A stretch of DNA of 64,000 bases from Polyangia bacterium (GTDB lineage: Bacteria > Myxococcota_A > Polyangia > Polyangiales > JAUICN01). Where the stretch lies: assembly GCA_030427835.1 (NCBI GenBank), contig JAUICN010000005.1, forward strand, positions 1-64,000, written 5' to 3'. A program made the translations under genes and the position numbers. The notes under the pieces are model-generated. The model was given only the letters and a program-made list of their open reading frames with translations. It ran no database searches and had not been told where the DNA came from. Each line of letters starts with the position of its first letter. The first letter of the stretch is position 1. Below are positions 8,770 to 17,253 of this stretch, piece by piece.

Positions 8770-10572
8770 ATGCCTGTACCCACCTCCCGCGTTCGTAACT
8801 TTTCCATCATCGCCCACATTGATCACGGCAAGAGCACACTTGCCGATCGGATCATGGGGTGCACCGGCGCCATCACTGCGCGGGAGGAGAAGGCCCAGTT
8901 CCTGGATAAGATGGATTTGGAACGGGAGCGCGGCATCACCATCAAGGCCCAATCGGTTCGTTTGAACTACAAGGCCGATGATGGAGAGACCTACCAGCTT
9001 CAGCTGATCGATACCCCAGGTCACGTGGACTTTAGCTACGAAGTGTCCCGATCGCTGCAGGCCTGTGAAGGGGCACTACTTGTGGTGGATGCCACCCAGG
9101 GCGTGGAAGCCCAGACCCTGGCCAACGTGTACTTGGCCATTGAGAACGACCTGGAGATCATTCCGGTGTTTAACAAAATCGATCTTCCAAGCTCGGATGT
9201 GGAACGGGTGGCCAAGGAAGTGGAAGACGTGGTGGGGTTGGACTGTTCGGGTGCCATTTCGGTGAGCGCAAAAACCGGAGAAGGTGTTCCCGATGTGCTG
9301 AAGGCGATTGTGGAGCGGATTCCGCCGCCCAAGGGAGATGCCGAAGCCCCCTTGCGCGGCCTGTTGTTTGACAGTTGGTACGACAGTTACCGCGGGGCCA
9401 TGATGATGGTTCGCGTCATCGACGGTTCGCTTAAGAAGGGGGACCGGGTGAAGATGATGTCCTCTGCGGCGGACTACGAAGTGACGGAACTGGGTGCGTT
9501 TTCGCCCTTCCCCACGCCACTGGAAGCCTTGAACGTGGGCGAGGTGGGTTTTGTGTCGGCGAGCATCAAATCGCTTCAGGACACGAAAGTGGGCGACACC
9601 ATTACACACCTGCGCCGACCGGCCGAGCAGGCATTGCCAGGTTTCAAGGAAGTGAAGCCCATGGTATTTTCGGGCATCTTTCCCACCGACAACGACCAGT
9701 ACGTGGAGCTCCGGGATGCACTTGAGAAACTGCAACTCAATGACGCGGCGTTGGTGTTCGAACCCGACAGTTCAGAAGCGCTAGGGTTTGGGTACCGATG
9801 TGGGTTTCTGGGGTTGCTGCACATGGAGGTGGTGCAGGAACGGTTGGAGCGGGAATATGGCCTGGACCTGATCACCACCGCTCCCAGTGTGGTGTATCAC
9901 GTGAACCTGCAAAACGGGGAGAAGGTGGAAGTGGAGAACCCTTCCAACCTACCCGACTCTGGGGAGATTCAAACCATCGAGGAACCCTACATGCGGGTGT
10001 CGATCCACGTGCCCAGTAGTTTCGTGGGGCCGGTGCTGAAGCTGTGCGAGGACCGACGTGGCCTGCAGCACGGGATCCAGTACGCGTCCACGGAGCGGGT
10101 CATTATTACCTACGACATGCCCATGGGTGAGGTGTTGTTTGATTTCTATGACCGACTTAAGTCGGCCACAAAGGGCTATGCCTCCATGGATTACGACATT
10201 GCCGACTACCGCCCGAATGCCTTGGTGCGCCTGGACATGTTGGTCAATGGGGCCAAGGTGGATGCATTGAGTGCGATTGTGCACAAGGACAAGGCCTACA
10301 CCATGGGCCGCAGCCTTGCCTCTAAGCTCAAGGAGATTGTTCCACGCCAGCAATACGAGGTAGCAATCCAGGCGGCGGTGGGAACCCGGGTGGTGGCACG
10401 GGAAACGGTGCGAGCCATGCGCAAGGATGTGACGGCCAAGTGCTACGGCGGGGATATCTCCCGAAAGCGCAAGCTGCTGGAGAAGCAAAAAGAGGGCAAG
10501 AAGCGCATGAAGAGCGTGGGCAGTGTGGAGATTCCGCAGGAGGCCTTCCACGCCATTCTCAAGATTGATTAG
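8770..10572 (+). CDS. lepA: Elongation factor 4 (back-translocating GTPase)
   Basis: 600 aa, the usual LepA length. The G domain shows [13 protein letters not shown] (P-loop), DTPGHVDF (switch II) and NKIDLP (G4). The LepA-specific C-terminal domain ends with [18 protein letters not shown]. LepA binds ribosomes and GTP and is thought to remodel stalled or mistranslocated complexes. The ATG at 8770 matches the conserved N-terminus [16 protein letters not shown] 141-bp palindromic repeat follows directly after the stop and probably ends transcription. Confidence 0.97.
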   Translation: MPVPTSRVRNFSIIAHIDHGKSTLADRIMGCTGAITAREEKAQFLDKMDLERERGITIKAQSVRLNYKADDGETYQLQLIDTPGHVDFSYEVSRSLQACEGALLVVDATQGVEAQTLANVYLAIENDLEIIPVFNKIDLPSSDVERVAKEVEDVVGLDCSGAISVSAKTGEGVPDVLKAIVERIPPPKGDAEAPLRGLLFDSWYDSYRGAMMMVRVIDGSLKKGDRVKMMSSAADYEVTELGAFSPFPTPLEALNVGEVGFVSASIKSLQDTKVGDTITHLRRPAEQALPGFKEVKPMVFSGIFPTDNDQYVELRDALEKLQLNDAALVFEPDSSEALGFGYRCGFLGLLHMEVVQERLEREYGLDLITTAPSVVYHVNLQNGEKVEVENPSNLPDSGEIQTIEEPYMRVSIHVPSSFVGPVLKLCEDRRGLQHGIQYASTERVIITYDMPMGEVLFDFYDRLKSATKGYASMDYDIADYRPNALVRLDMLVNGAKVDALSAIVHKDKAYTMGRSLASKLKEIVPRQQYEVAIQAAVGTRVVARETVRAMRKDVTAKCYGGDISRKRKLLEKQKEGKKRMKSVGSVEIPQEAFHAILKID

Positions 10573-10698
10573 CGTTCGGCCTGTGGCGCGTTTAGGGGGG
10601 CTTTCCTCCCCTGCTCGTCGGGGAGAAGTACCTGGTGTACGTCTCCCACTCCTGCGCTGCCGGGGCGCTCCCCCTAAACGCGCCACAGGCCGAACGCT
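10571..10698. terminator. Perfect 29-bp inverted repeat around a 70-base loop, possible bidirectional terminator
   Basis: The 29 bases at 10571-10599 are the exact reverse complement of 10670-10698. The arms start right at the lepA stop codon. The loop has its own CTCCCC/GGGGAG pairing. The second tandem copy retains a decayed version of the right arm. Placement between two convergent genes fits a transcription barrier, but there is no strong T-run, so the role is inferred. It may instead be a repetitive extragenic palindrome. Confidence 0.55.
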
Positions 10699-10880
10699 TT
10701 CTCTGCCGCGGCGGGGTTAAGCGCTGTTCCGTTTAGGGGGGCTTTCCTCCCCTGCTCGTCGGGGAGAAGTACCTGGTGTACGTCTCCCACTCCTGCGCTG
10801 CCGGGGCGCTCACCCTAAACACACCACAGACCGAACGCTTTCTCCGCTGCGGCGGTTTTAAGCGGTGCTCGGTTTAGGGG
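10571..10880. repeat. 141-bp imperfect tandem repeat, two copies plus a fragment
   Basis: The phrase GTTTAGGGG recurs at 10590, 10731 and 10872, exactly 141 bases apart, and the sequence between is nearly identical over most of the unit (the CTTTCCTCCCCTGCTCG core and its surroundings). The third copy is only a start and runs into the 3' end of the carbonic-anhydrase-like gene, supplying its stop codon. This fills the whole 300-bp gap between lepA and that convergent gene. No ORF of note is inside. Confidence 0.85.
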
Positions 10881-11473
10881 CGTTGGCGGTATTCTTCGGT
10901 GTGTTTGACGTAGATTTTTGAGGACTCGAGGATGCTTTGTATTTCGTGGTCGGTGAGATCCCGTACGGGTTTTGCGGGGCGGCCGAGGGCCAATACGCCG
11001 GAGGGGATTTGCGCGCGGGTGGTGACAAGGGATCCTGCGCCGATGATGACGTCGGGTGCGACCTCGGCGCCGTCGAGCACAATGCTACCCATGCCGACAA
11101 TGACTCGATCGCGTAGGGTGCACCCGTGGAGAATGGCTCCATGCCCCACTGTCACGTCGTCGCCAATGCGGGTGGGTACCCAACCTGAAGTGGCGTGCGC
11201 CACGGCGTTGTCCTGAATGGACGACCGGGCACCGACGTAGATGGGTTGCACATCGCCACGGAGCACGGCGCCGTACCAAACGCTGCTGAGGGCCCCGAGA
11301 TCCACGTCGCCAATGATGGAGGCACCCGACGCCACAAAGTTGCTGGGGTCCAGGGTCGGCCGCAACCCCCGAAAGGATTCAATGTGGGCCGTGGGGCTCA
11401 CGCCGGGGCCGTATTCATTCAACGGCCGGGAAACCGGCAAGGCACTTTCGGGAGGCACGGGGTCCGTATTCAC
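10874..11473 (-). CDS. Gamma-carbonic-anhydrase-like hexapeptide-repeat protein (YrdA family)
   Basis: About 199 aa of left-handed beta-helix built from hexapeptide repeats (IIGDVDLG, VWYGAVLRGD). The metal-ligand pattern of the family is present: a His in NAVAHATSG and two in VTVGHGAILHGC. Gamma carbonic anhydrases hydrate CO2, but many members of this subgroup have no proven activity. The start is uncertain. The GTG at 11473 lies just after the stop of the VanZ gene, and the frame is open further upstream only by running through that gene. The last codons overlap the third copy of the 141-bp repeat. Confidence 0.78.
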   Translation of the reverse strand: MNTDPVPPESALPVSRPLNEYGPGVSPTAHIESFRGLRPTLDPSNFVASGASIIGDVDLGALSSVWYGAVLRGDVQPIYVGARSSIQDNAVAHATSGWVPTRIGDDVTVGHGAILHGCTLRDRVIVGMGSIVLDGAEVAPDVIIGAGSLVTTRAQIPSGVLALGRPAKPVRDLTDHEIQSILESSKIYVKHTEEYRQRP

Positions 11474-11474
11474 A

Positions 11475-11921
11475 TCAGGGGTTATGCACGGTTTCGTGGG
11501 TCGCCACAATAGACTTCTTTCGGAGAGAAAGCCGCAGCAGCGTGCCATAGAAGAGGACGCCCGCGGTTGCACCCACGCCATCCGCAAGGAGATCGAGCCA
11601 CTCCGAGTTGCGGCCAGGCACAAGCGCCTGGTGCATTTCGTCCAGGAGCCCCCAGTGTAAAACCACCCACCCGGTGGCCATGGCGTGGCGCAGGGGCGAT
11701 CGCGCGGGCCAGGTACGGAGGCTTGCGTGCATCCAAAGCACGGCGAGCACGCAGAATTCCACGGCATGAATCCCCTTGTCCTTGAAGGGAATGTGGTCAC
11801 CAAAAATGTCCTCCTTGGGAATGGGAAAGGAGGACACCATCCAGATCAACACCATGTAGATCCCTGCGGGCAACCAGGCCAGGGGCACACGCATGGGAGA
11901 TGAAACAGGGGCGGAAGTCAC
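11475..11921 (-). CDS. VanZ-like membrane protein
   Basis: 148 aa with about four membrane segments and the VanZ signature DEMHQALVPGRNSEW followed by D-x2-ADGVGATAG. The family is named for a teicoplanin-resistance gene, but most members are uncharacterised small membrane proteins. The frame starts with GTG at 11921; an ATG at 11894 is an alternative and neither has a good ribosome-binding site. It sits 9 bases after miaB and directly before the carbonic-anhydrase-like gene, so it is probably in the miaB operon. No antibiotic-resistance cluster is nearby. Confidence 0.8.
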   Translation of the reverse strand: MTSAPVSSPMRVPLAWLPAGIYMVLIWMVSSFPIPKEDIFGDHIPFKDKGIHAVEFCVLAVLWMHASLRTWPARSPLRHAMATGWVVLHWGLLDEMHQALVPGRNSEWLDLLADGVGATAGVLFYGTLLRLSLRKKSIVATHETVHNP

Positions 11922-11930
11922 GGGGCGATG

Positions 11931-13493
11931 TTACAGGATGGAAGAAGGCGGAGTTGAATCCTGTGCAGACATGGGGGCCAGGGGCAGGTGCACGTGGCTG
12001 CGTTGGGGTGACCCGTTGTGGGTAGGGTGGGAAGAAGGGCGTGCCGCGGGGATCCCGGATTGAATTACCTGCAGAAGGCTCCCCCCCAGGCTTCGATTGT
12101 GGGCCACGTCCACATGGGCAGACACCAACGCGCCATGGGGATGCTCAAGGCGTGGCTGGCCTGAACGGGGGCGATCTTCAAGGTTCACGTGCACGATTTC
12201 GTTGTTGTGGGTACGCCCCGTCCAGGACCCTGCCACCTTGGGGTTGGGCTTCTCCAACAGTACCCGCACCTGGGTGCCCACCATGCCGTTGAGGTGGCGG
12301 ATTTGTTGGGCATCCACCTCCTCAAACAAACGTTGCAAACGCTGCTCCTTTACCTCCTCGGGTATGGTGTCGCCCAACTTCAGAGCGGGGGTGAACGGCC
12401 GGGGGGAATACTTGAAGCCGAACAGGCTCACAAACCTGGCGTCGCGCACCAGGCCGAGGGTGTCTTCAAAATCCCCGTCGGTCTCCCCGGGGAAGCCCAC
12501 AATGATGTCGGTGGAGAGGGTGGTATTGGGGGCACGCCGCGTAAGTTCCGCCACCCGATCCAGATAGTGTTCCCGGGTGTAGCGCCTGGACATGCGGCGG
12601 AGCACCGCGTTGGACCCGGATTGCACGGGTAGATGCAAATGATCCGACAGTACGTCCAGATCCACATGGGCCTGCAGGAGGTCGTCGGTCATGTGGCGCG
12701 GGTGGGGAGACGTGTACCGGAGCCGCAGAAGCGAGGGGACCTCGCGTGCAATACGGCGCAGCAGATCCGCAAACAGGGAGCCATCACGCCTGCGCTGGCG
12801 TTGGAGAGTTTGGGGATCCCGTGCCAGTTGTGTTGGGTCAGCGGGGTGGCCCACGGTGTTGTGCTCCGAAGGATCAAACCAGGAGTTGACGGTTTGCCCC
12901 ACCAGGGTGATTTCCCGGACACCTCCATCCACAAGCTTTTTCACCTCGTCGACAATGTGGTCGGCGGGGCGGTAGCGTTCCACCCCCCGCGTGTGGGGCA
13001 CGATGCAATAGGTGCAGCGTTCGTCGCACCCCTTCATGGTGGTGACAAAGGCGGAGATCTCAGGTTGCCCATCCCGTACACGGGCGGTGAGAAAGTTGGG
13101 GTTGTCCACGTCGAACACGGTGCGCACCGTGGGCGGGGCACCGTGTTTGTGGGCATCGATAAGCGTGGTCAATTCCGGGATGTTGTCGGGGCCGATGACC
13201 AGGTCCACCATGTCCGCACGATCGATGAGCCGTTGCCCCTCCTGTTGGGCAACACACCCTGCCACCACAAGGGTGGCACCAGGATGCGCGTCCTTCCACG
13301 GGCGCAATCTGCCCAGGTGGCTCATGAGTTTGTGCTCCGCCTTCTCGCGAATCGAACATGTGTTGACCACCACCACATCGGCCAAATCGGTGCTCTCTGT
13401 GGACTGGTATCCCGAATCCAACAGCACCTCTTCAATGCGGCGGGAGTCGTGCATGTTCATCTGGCACCCAAAGGTCTGGATTCGGTACAACAC
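11931..13493 (-). CDS. miaB: tRNA-2-methylthio-N6-dimethylallyladenosine synthase
   Basis: 520 aa. The N-terminal domain begins YRIQTFGCQMNMHDS with the first of three cysteines for the auxiliary 4Fe-4S cluster. The radical-SAM motif is GCDERCTYCIVPHTRG, and a C-terminal TRAM domain follows. MiaB methylthiolates i6A37 in tRNAs. It is longer than most MiaB proteins because of an insert of about 25 residues after GQTVNSW and a Pro/Ser-rich tail. The start is GTG at 13493. VanZ and the carbonic-anhydrase-like gene follow closely. Confidence 0.95.
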   Translation of the reverse strand: MLYRIQTFGCQMNMHDSRRIEEVLLDSGYQSTESTDLADVVVVNTCSIREKAEHKLMSHLGRLRPWKDAHPGATLVVAGCVAQQEGQRLIDRADMVDLVIGPDNIPELTTLIDAHKHGAPPTVRTVFDVDNPNFLTARVRDGQPEISAFVTTMKGCDERCTYCIVPHTRGVERYRPADHIVDEVKKLVDGGVREITLVGQTVNSWFDPSEHNTVGHPADPTQLARDPQTLQRQRRRDGSLFADLLRRIAREVPSLLRLRYTSPHPRHMTDDLLQAHVDLDVLSDHLHLPVQSGSNAVLRRMSRRYTREHYLDRVAELTRRAPNTTLSTDIIVGFPGETDGDFEDTLGLVRDARFVSLFGFKYSPRPFTPALKLGDTIPEEVKEQRLQRLFEEVDAQQIRHLNGMVGTQVRVLLEKPNPKVAGSWTGRTHNNEIVHVNLEDRPRSGQPRLEHPHGALVSAHVDVAHNRSLGGSLLQVIQSGIPAARPSSHPTHNGSPQRSHVHLPLAPMSAQDSTPPSSIL

Positions 13494-13691
13494 AGCCCCA
13501 ATTTCTGCCGGTTCGGGGGGGGTTGGTCAACTCAACGTGCCGGAATCCTCGGCCCTGCTCGATGGTTGCCTTCCAATTTACGCACGTTACACAAATGTGG
13601 AATATGCATAAATTGTATTCCTCGAAGATTTTGGATCCTCGAGGCCCATGTGGGCTTGCGAGGCTTCGCAATTTGGGAGATCATCGCCGCC
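13494..13691. promoter_or_regulatory. Divergent intergenic region between miaB and a cytochrome c gene
   Basis: 198 bases without a gene. The centre (about 13570-13620) is clearly A+T-rich compared with its surroundings and is the likely site of divergent promoters; I cannot fix -35/-10 boxes with confidence. A short inverted repeat TTGCGA-N4-TCGCAA lies about 20 bases before the cytochrome ATG. Confidence 0.35.
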
Positions 13692-14060
13692 ATGAAATCA
13701 CGCATATGGATGGGTTTGGGTTTAGGGCTGAGTTTGCTGCTGGGTTTGCTGGGCTGTGGTGGAGGTGGCGAAGCTGCGTCGTCCGGATCCACATCAGGTG
13801 GGGAAGTTCCTGCCCAATACCTTGGGGCGGTGGAGTCCGAGGACACCGCACGGGGTGAATCCATGTACGCCGCAGCCTGTGCTCCCTGCCATGACAACGG
13901 TGCTCCCCCCGTGGCCGATATTGGCTGGGACGTGGGCCATATGCGTCAGCAGATTCGTGAGGGTTCCGGCAACATGCCCCCCATCACCGCCGACCGGCTG
14001 GGTGATGAGGACATGGAAGCCGTGCTTGCCTACCTCGCCACCGTCGGCGCGATTCAGTAG
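13692..14060 (+). CDS. Small monoheme cytochrome c lipoprotein
   Basis: 122 aa. The ATG at 13692 starts a short basic n-region, a Leu/Gly-rich core and the lipobox LLGC. The mature part has one heme motif CAPCH and, further on, SGNMPPI, whose Met is the likely sixth heme ligand. It should be anchored to a membrane facing the periplasm and carry single electrons. It converges on the cytochrome b gene and is related to the cytochrome at 16611-17249, so it is probably an electron acceptor of the Rieske/b complex. An upstream reading frame through miaB is an antisense shadow. Confidence 0.88.
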   Translation: MKSRIWMGLGLGLSLLLGLLGCGGGGEAASSGSTSGGEVPAQYLGAVESEDTARGESMYAAACAPCHDNGAPPVADIGWDVGHMRQQIREGSGNMPPITADRLGDEDMEAVLAYLATVGAIQ

Positions 14061-14079
14061 AACGTTACCGTCGGTAGAT

Positions 14080-15891
14080 CTACGGGTAGCGCTGCAGGTA
14101 AACAAACTGCAGAAGCACGTTTAGATCCTGCTCGTTCCACGTTTCCTGGAACGCGGGCATCTTGTTTAGATCACCGTAGATGTGCTCGGGATCCAGCACC
14201 TGGGTACGCAGCCAGGCCATGGAACCGTAGTCGGTCAGATCCGGTGCGCCCATGCCCAGAAAGTCTCCCTCGTCTTTCCATTCGTGGCAGGACACACACT
14301 TGGCCTCGAAGAGGGGCACCACATCCGCAAAGGCCACCTCCGGATGGATCGGCTTTGATTCCTGCAACTCGGCGGATTGCGTCTGTATTGGATTGTCCAC
14401 AATCGTCCTGTCGAACTTGGGAGCGTCCTGCTGGCCCAGGGCGTAGAGAAAGTCTCGAATGGGGATCAGGTTTGCTTCCCCCAGTTTGCTTTGGGAGGGC
14501 ATATCGTCGTCAAGATCGGCCTTTCCAAAGAAGCGGTCGTGGGTGGGATCCTTGAGCATGTCGAGAATCCAGCCCCTGGACATGAGGCCATCGATGTCCG
14601 GCGCCTTTCGCTCACCCCTCCCCTGGTACATGTGGCAGCCCATGCAGGACTGTTCGTAAAGTTCGCGGCCTCGGGTCATGGGATCCCGGGCAAGCATGAC
14701 GAGCGGACCGCCCGGAGGAACACCCAGATGGGCAAGCTCCTTGGCTCGGGTCTCCCGTTGCTGATCTTCGGCCAGTGCCACCTGTAGATCCTGATTTTCA
14801 GCGTCGTCTTTCAGGGAGGCCCAGGCAAGGGTTGCGGGGAGAGCCACGAAGGTGGCGCCGAGGATGAGTGCCCATTTTCGGGAATGGGCGGGCAGGCGGC
14901 GCAATACCAGGGGAAACATGGCCAGGATGGCACCCAGTAGTCCAGGAATCACAAACACGGCCACCAACTCGAGGGCGGGGGGCGCCAGTTCACGGAGCTT
15001 GTACAGGGGGCGAATGAACCACTCAGGCCGGGCGGGGAAGGTCCTCGCTGGGTCCGCAGGGGCTCCCAGGGGAGCTCCCCCATTCACGCTCCAGAGTATG
15101 GCACCGATGATGAACGCCAATACGACGAGGGTCTCTGCCCCAAAGGGCGCGGTCTTTCCGAGGGCCGTTCCCTGGTTTGTGGCGCTCTTTTCGTGTGACG
15201 CTACCCCCGGTGCGGCCTGGGGTTGGCTCGTCAGTTTCTTTGCGAGCGCAAGGAGAAGTGCGGCCATGGCGGGCAGGATGAGCACATGGGCGGCGTACAG
15301 CCGCGTGAGGGCCAACTGCCCGAGCGTATCGGCACCCGCCACCACACGGTGGATGAAGGGCCCCACCACGGGAAGGGCACGGGCCAGGTTCATTTCCACC
15401 GTAAGTGCCCAGTAGGAGGTCTGATCCCAGGGCAAGCGCAGGCCCGAGATTTCCATTCCAAGTACCAGGGCCCCGATACCGAGAAGTGCCCACCACAGGA
15501 CGAGCCCACGCCATGGGAAACGTTGGCCTACTGGACGTTGGCCTGTTGGACGTTGGCCTGCTGGACGTTGACCTGTTGGGGGCTTCGCCGCGGCATTCTT
15601 TCGGGTGCCCGCTCTGCAGAGAAATAGGCCCGCGTAAACGGCACAGGCCAGGAGCAACGCGTCCCCGGTGAGCCGATGTACATCCCGCACCCGGGCGCCA
15701 AAGGTCATGCGGTCCTGAATGTAGTAGACGCTGGACCATGCGTGTTCGAGCGAAGGTGTGTAGGTGAGGCCCAGCACCATTCCTGTGAGGGCCTCGAGCC
15801 CTAGCAGCCACAGGCACAACCGACCCGCGGACCGTTGCACTTCGAGCCATGGGGCTACGCAAGGAGCTGTGTTTGTGGAATCGGAGCTCAC
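14080..15891 (-). CDS. Cytochrome b/b6-type subunit fused to a diheme cytochrome c domain
   Basis: 603 aa. Residues about 20-230 form a four-helix cytochrome b domain. Next comes a subunit-IV-like part with PEWF (Qo-site motif) and further helices, then a soluble domain with two heme c motifs, CMGCH and CVSCH. One His pair (VHRLTG; YAAHVLILP) matches the ligands of heme bL/bp. The partners 14-15 residues further along each helix read Tyr and Ala, so the second b heme appears unsupported. The loop between helices B and C has PTGQR-type repeats. The GTG start at 15891 overlaps the Rieske stop by four bases, making a coupled pair. It probably takes part in quinol oxidation to periplasmic cytochromes. 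Confidence 0.88.
   Translation of the reverse strand: MSSDSTNTAPCVAPWLEVQRSAGRLCLWLLGLEALTGMVLGLTYTPSLEHAWSSVYYIQDRMTFGARVRDVHRLTGDALLLACAVYAGLFLCRAGTRKNAAAKPPTGQRPAGQRPTGQRPVGQRFPWRGLVLWWALLGIGALVLGMEISGLRLPWDQTSYWALTVEMNLARALPVVGPFIHRVVAGADTLGQLALTRLYAAHVLILPAMAALLLALAKKLTSQPQAAPGVASHEKSATNQGTALGKTAPFGAETLVVLAFIIGAILWSVNGGAPLGAPADPARTFPARPEWFIRPLYKLRELAPPALELVAVFVIPGLLGAILAMFPLVLRRLPAHSRKWALILGATFVALPATLAWASLKDDAENQDLQVALAEDQQRETRAKELAHLGVPPGGPLVMLARDPMTRGRELYEQSCMGCHMYQGRGERKAPDIDGLMSRGWILDMLKDPTHDRFFGKADLDDDMPSQSKLGEANLIPIRDFLYALGQQDAPKFDRTIVDNPIQTQSAELQESKPIHPEVAFADVVPLFEAKCVSCHEWKDEGDFLGMGAPDLTDYGSMAWLRTQVLDPEHIYGDLNKMPAFQETWNEQDLNVLLQFVYLQRYP
15521..15580 (-). repeat. 15-bp tandem repeat inside the cytochrome b gene
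   Basis: CGTTGGCC-type units start at 15521, 15536, 15551 and 15566 on the plus strand (the last as CGTTGACC). They encode a PTGQR/PAGQR run in the cytoplasmic or periplasmic loop between the second and third membrane helices. The period is a multiple of three, so gain or loss of units keeps the frame. Confidence 0.85.
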
Positions 15892-16568
15892 GGGGTACCC
15901 AGGGGAACTTTTTCAGAGGTTTGGGTTTGGAAACGCTTGAACTGCACCCGTACCTTGCCCCCGTGCACCCGGGCGTGAAGGGAGTCCAGGGGTCTCGGGG
16001 AAGGACCCTCAAGCACCGTGCCATCCAAACCGAAGGCGCTCTCGTGGCAGGGGCACTGGAAGTGGCCCCGTTGCTTCTGGAAACCAATGCGGCAACCCAG
16101 GTGGGGACATTCCGCGTTGAGCGCTTGAACCTCTCCTTGGTTGTTTTTTCGTACCCAGACATGCCCGAGTACCTGTTCGGTGGCACGGGTCCAACCGTCG
16201 ACCTGATCTCCGACCACAGCAAGCAGCAGGGGCGTTTCGCTCAGCTGACCGGCGGCTCCCACCACAAACTCACTCGTGGCGGCGCCATGGGAGGAAGCGT
16301 TCTGTGCAGAGGGGCCCCTTGAGGAAGGTCGGTTTCCGGGTGCAAGCACGTGCCCGGCGACCCACGGTGCCGTTGCCGCCACACAGGCTCCGGCACCCAC
16401 CGTGCCGATGACACGAAGGGCATGGCGGCGCCCAGGATCGCCCGTGGGCGGCACTCCGGCAGACCCGGACCGTGGCGTGGAAGAAGGAGCAGAAGAGGGA
16501 GACGACCCTGAAATCGGGGCCGAGGAGGGTTTGGGATCCGTGTCCATGTACGATTCGAAACCCATCAT
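15888..16568 (-). CDS. Rieske 2Fe-2S protein
   Basis: About 226 aa. A Ser/Pro-rich N-terminus is followed by RRHALRVIGTVGAGA, a Tat-like signal anchor, and then the Rieske domain with CPHLGC and CPCHESAF, which supply the two Cys and two His of the cluster. It transfers electrons from quinol to cytochrome c within a bc-type complex. ATGs at 16568, 16565 and 16547 are possible starts; a TTG at 16574 is less likely. It overlaps the cytochrome b start and diverges from the cytochrome c gene at 16611 with only about 40 bases between them, so the promoters must overlap. Confidence 0.93.
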   Translation of the reverse strand: MMGFESYMDTDPKPSSAPISGSSPSSAPSSTPRSGSAGVPPTGDPGRRHALRVIGTVGAGACVAATAPWVAGHVLAPGNRPSSRGPSAQNASSHGAATSEFVVGAAGQLSETPLLLAVVGDQVDGWTRATEQVLGHVWVRKNNQGEVQALNAECPHLGCRIGFQKQRGHFQCPCHESAFGLDGTVLEGPSPRPLDSLHARVHGGKVRVQFKRFQTQTSEKVPLGTP

Positions 16569-16610
16569 ACTCAATAGAAGCGAGAACCCGAAATCATGTA
16601 CTCTTAGGGA

Positions 16611-17249
16611 ATGCAGTTTTTGACTCGAAGTTGGGGATGGGCAGGTTTGGGATGGGCGGGAATGGGAGTTGTGCTGGCGGCCCTGATCGGAGGCTGTGGA
16701 GGCTCCCGGGGCGGAGAACGGGACGCCGCGGAAGAGCCCACGACTGCGGGCGCGGAACGACCCGCGGACCAGGATTTACCTGAACCAAGCGGCCCAGAAG
16801 CCCTGGCCGACGGAAACGAAACCCATGTCACGCCAACCGTGGGGGCCCCGGCTGTGCCCGAGTCCACCACTGACCCCACCGCTGACCCCACGACTGAAGC
16901 CCGCCATGAACCCCCCGAAGAGCCCACCGAGGGGGAATCCTCCGTGGGTGACACAGGGCAGGAAGCCCTAGAAAATGGCGAAGAGCAAGCCGCGGCCGAA
17001 GAGGCTCGCCAACGGGCGTTGGTCCGACGGGGCCGTCGCGTGTACAACCGGTCCTGTGATTTTTGCCACCCCGGCGGCGGGGAAGATATGGGCCCCCGGG
17101 TCCGGGGCCTTCGATGGCCCGCCTCGCGCATGCGCGCCCAGATCCGCCAAGGTTCCGGGCGCATGCGGCCCATCGGACCAAGCAAGGTCTCCAATACCCA
17201 GATGGAGTCCCTGCTGGCCTACCTGCGCGCGATTCGCGCGGTTCGTTAA
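16611..17249 (+). CDS. Monoheme cytochrome c lipoprotein with long acidic linker
   Basis: 212 aa. A signal peptide with lipobox IGGC is followed by about 100 Glu/Pro/Thr-rich residues and then a small heme domain with CDFCH and the likely ligand Met in SGRMRPI. The heme domain is related to the cytochrome at 13692-14060: both have an MR-x-QIR-x-GSG-x-M-x-PI phrase and end in LAYL. The linker would let the domain swing between partners. TTAGGGA lies just before the ATG. The gene is followed within a few bases by the tamA-like gene on the same strand. Confidence 0.87.
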   Translation: MQFLTRSWGWAGLGWAGMGVVLAALIGGCGGSRGGERDAAEEPTTAGAERPADQDLPEPSGPEALADGNETHVTPTVGAPAVPESTTDPTADPTTEARHEPPEEPTEGESSVGDTGQEALENGEEQAAAEEARQRALVRRGRRVYNRSCDFCHPGGGEDMGPRVRGLRWPASRMRAQIRQGSGRMRPIGPSKVSNTQMESLLAYLRAIRAVR

Positions 17250-17253
17250 CTTT

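Noticed and set aside
9076-9735. 219-codon minus-strand frame within lepA
   Set aside because: Pure antisense of a conserved gene in G+C-rich DNA; His/Arg/Gly-rich composition is typical of shadow frames.
10571-10880. Possible CRISPR-like array
   Set aside because: Only two units and a fragment of 141 bases, with no spacers between them and no cas genes.
11475-11921. VanZ as a glycopeptide-resistance gene
   Set aside because: No other van gene is nearby and the VanZ domain is widespread in unrelated small membrane proteins.
12633-13691. Long plus-strand frame ahead of the cytochrome c lipoprotein
   Set aside because: It is the antisense of miaB; only the last 122 codons from 13692, with a signal peptide and CAPCH, make a real protein.
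15023-16222. 399-codon minus-strand frame across the cytochrome b and Rieske genes
   Set aside because: It overlaps two well-supported genes in another frame and its product is Arg/Pro/Gly-rich with no domain.
16975-17253. Upstream extension of tamA
   Set aside because: It overlaps the cytochrome c gene in another frame and encodes no signal peptide or known domain; the protein family starts later.
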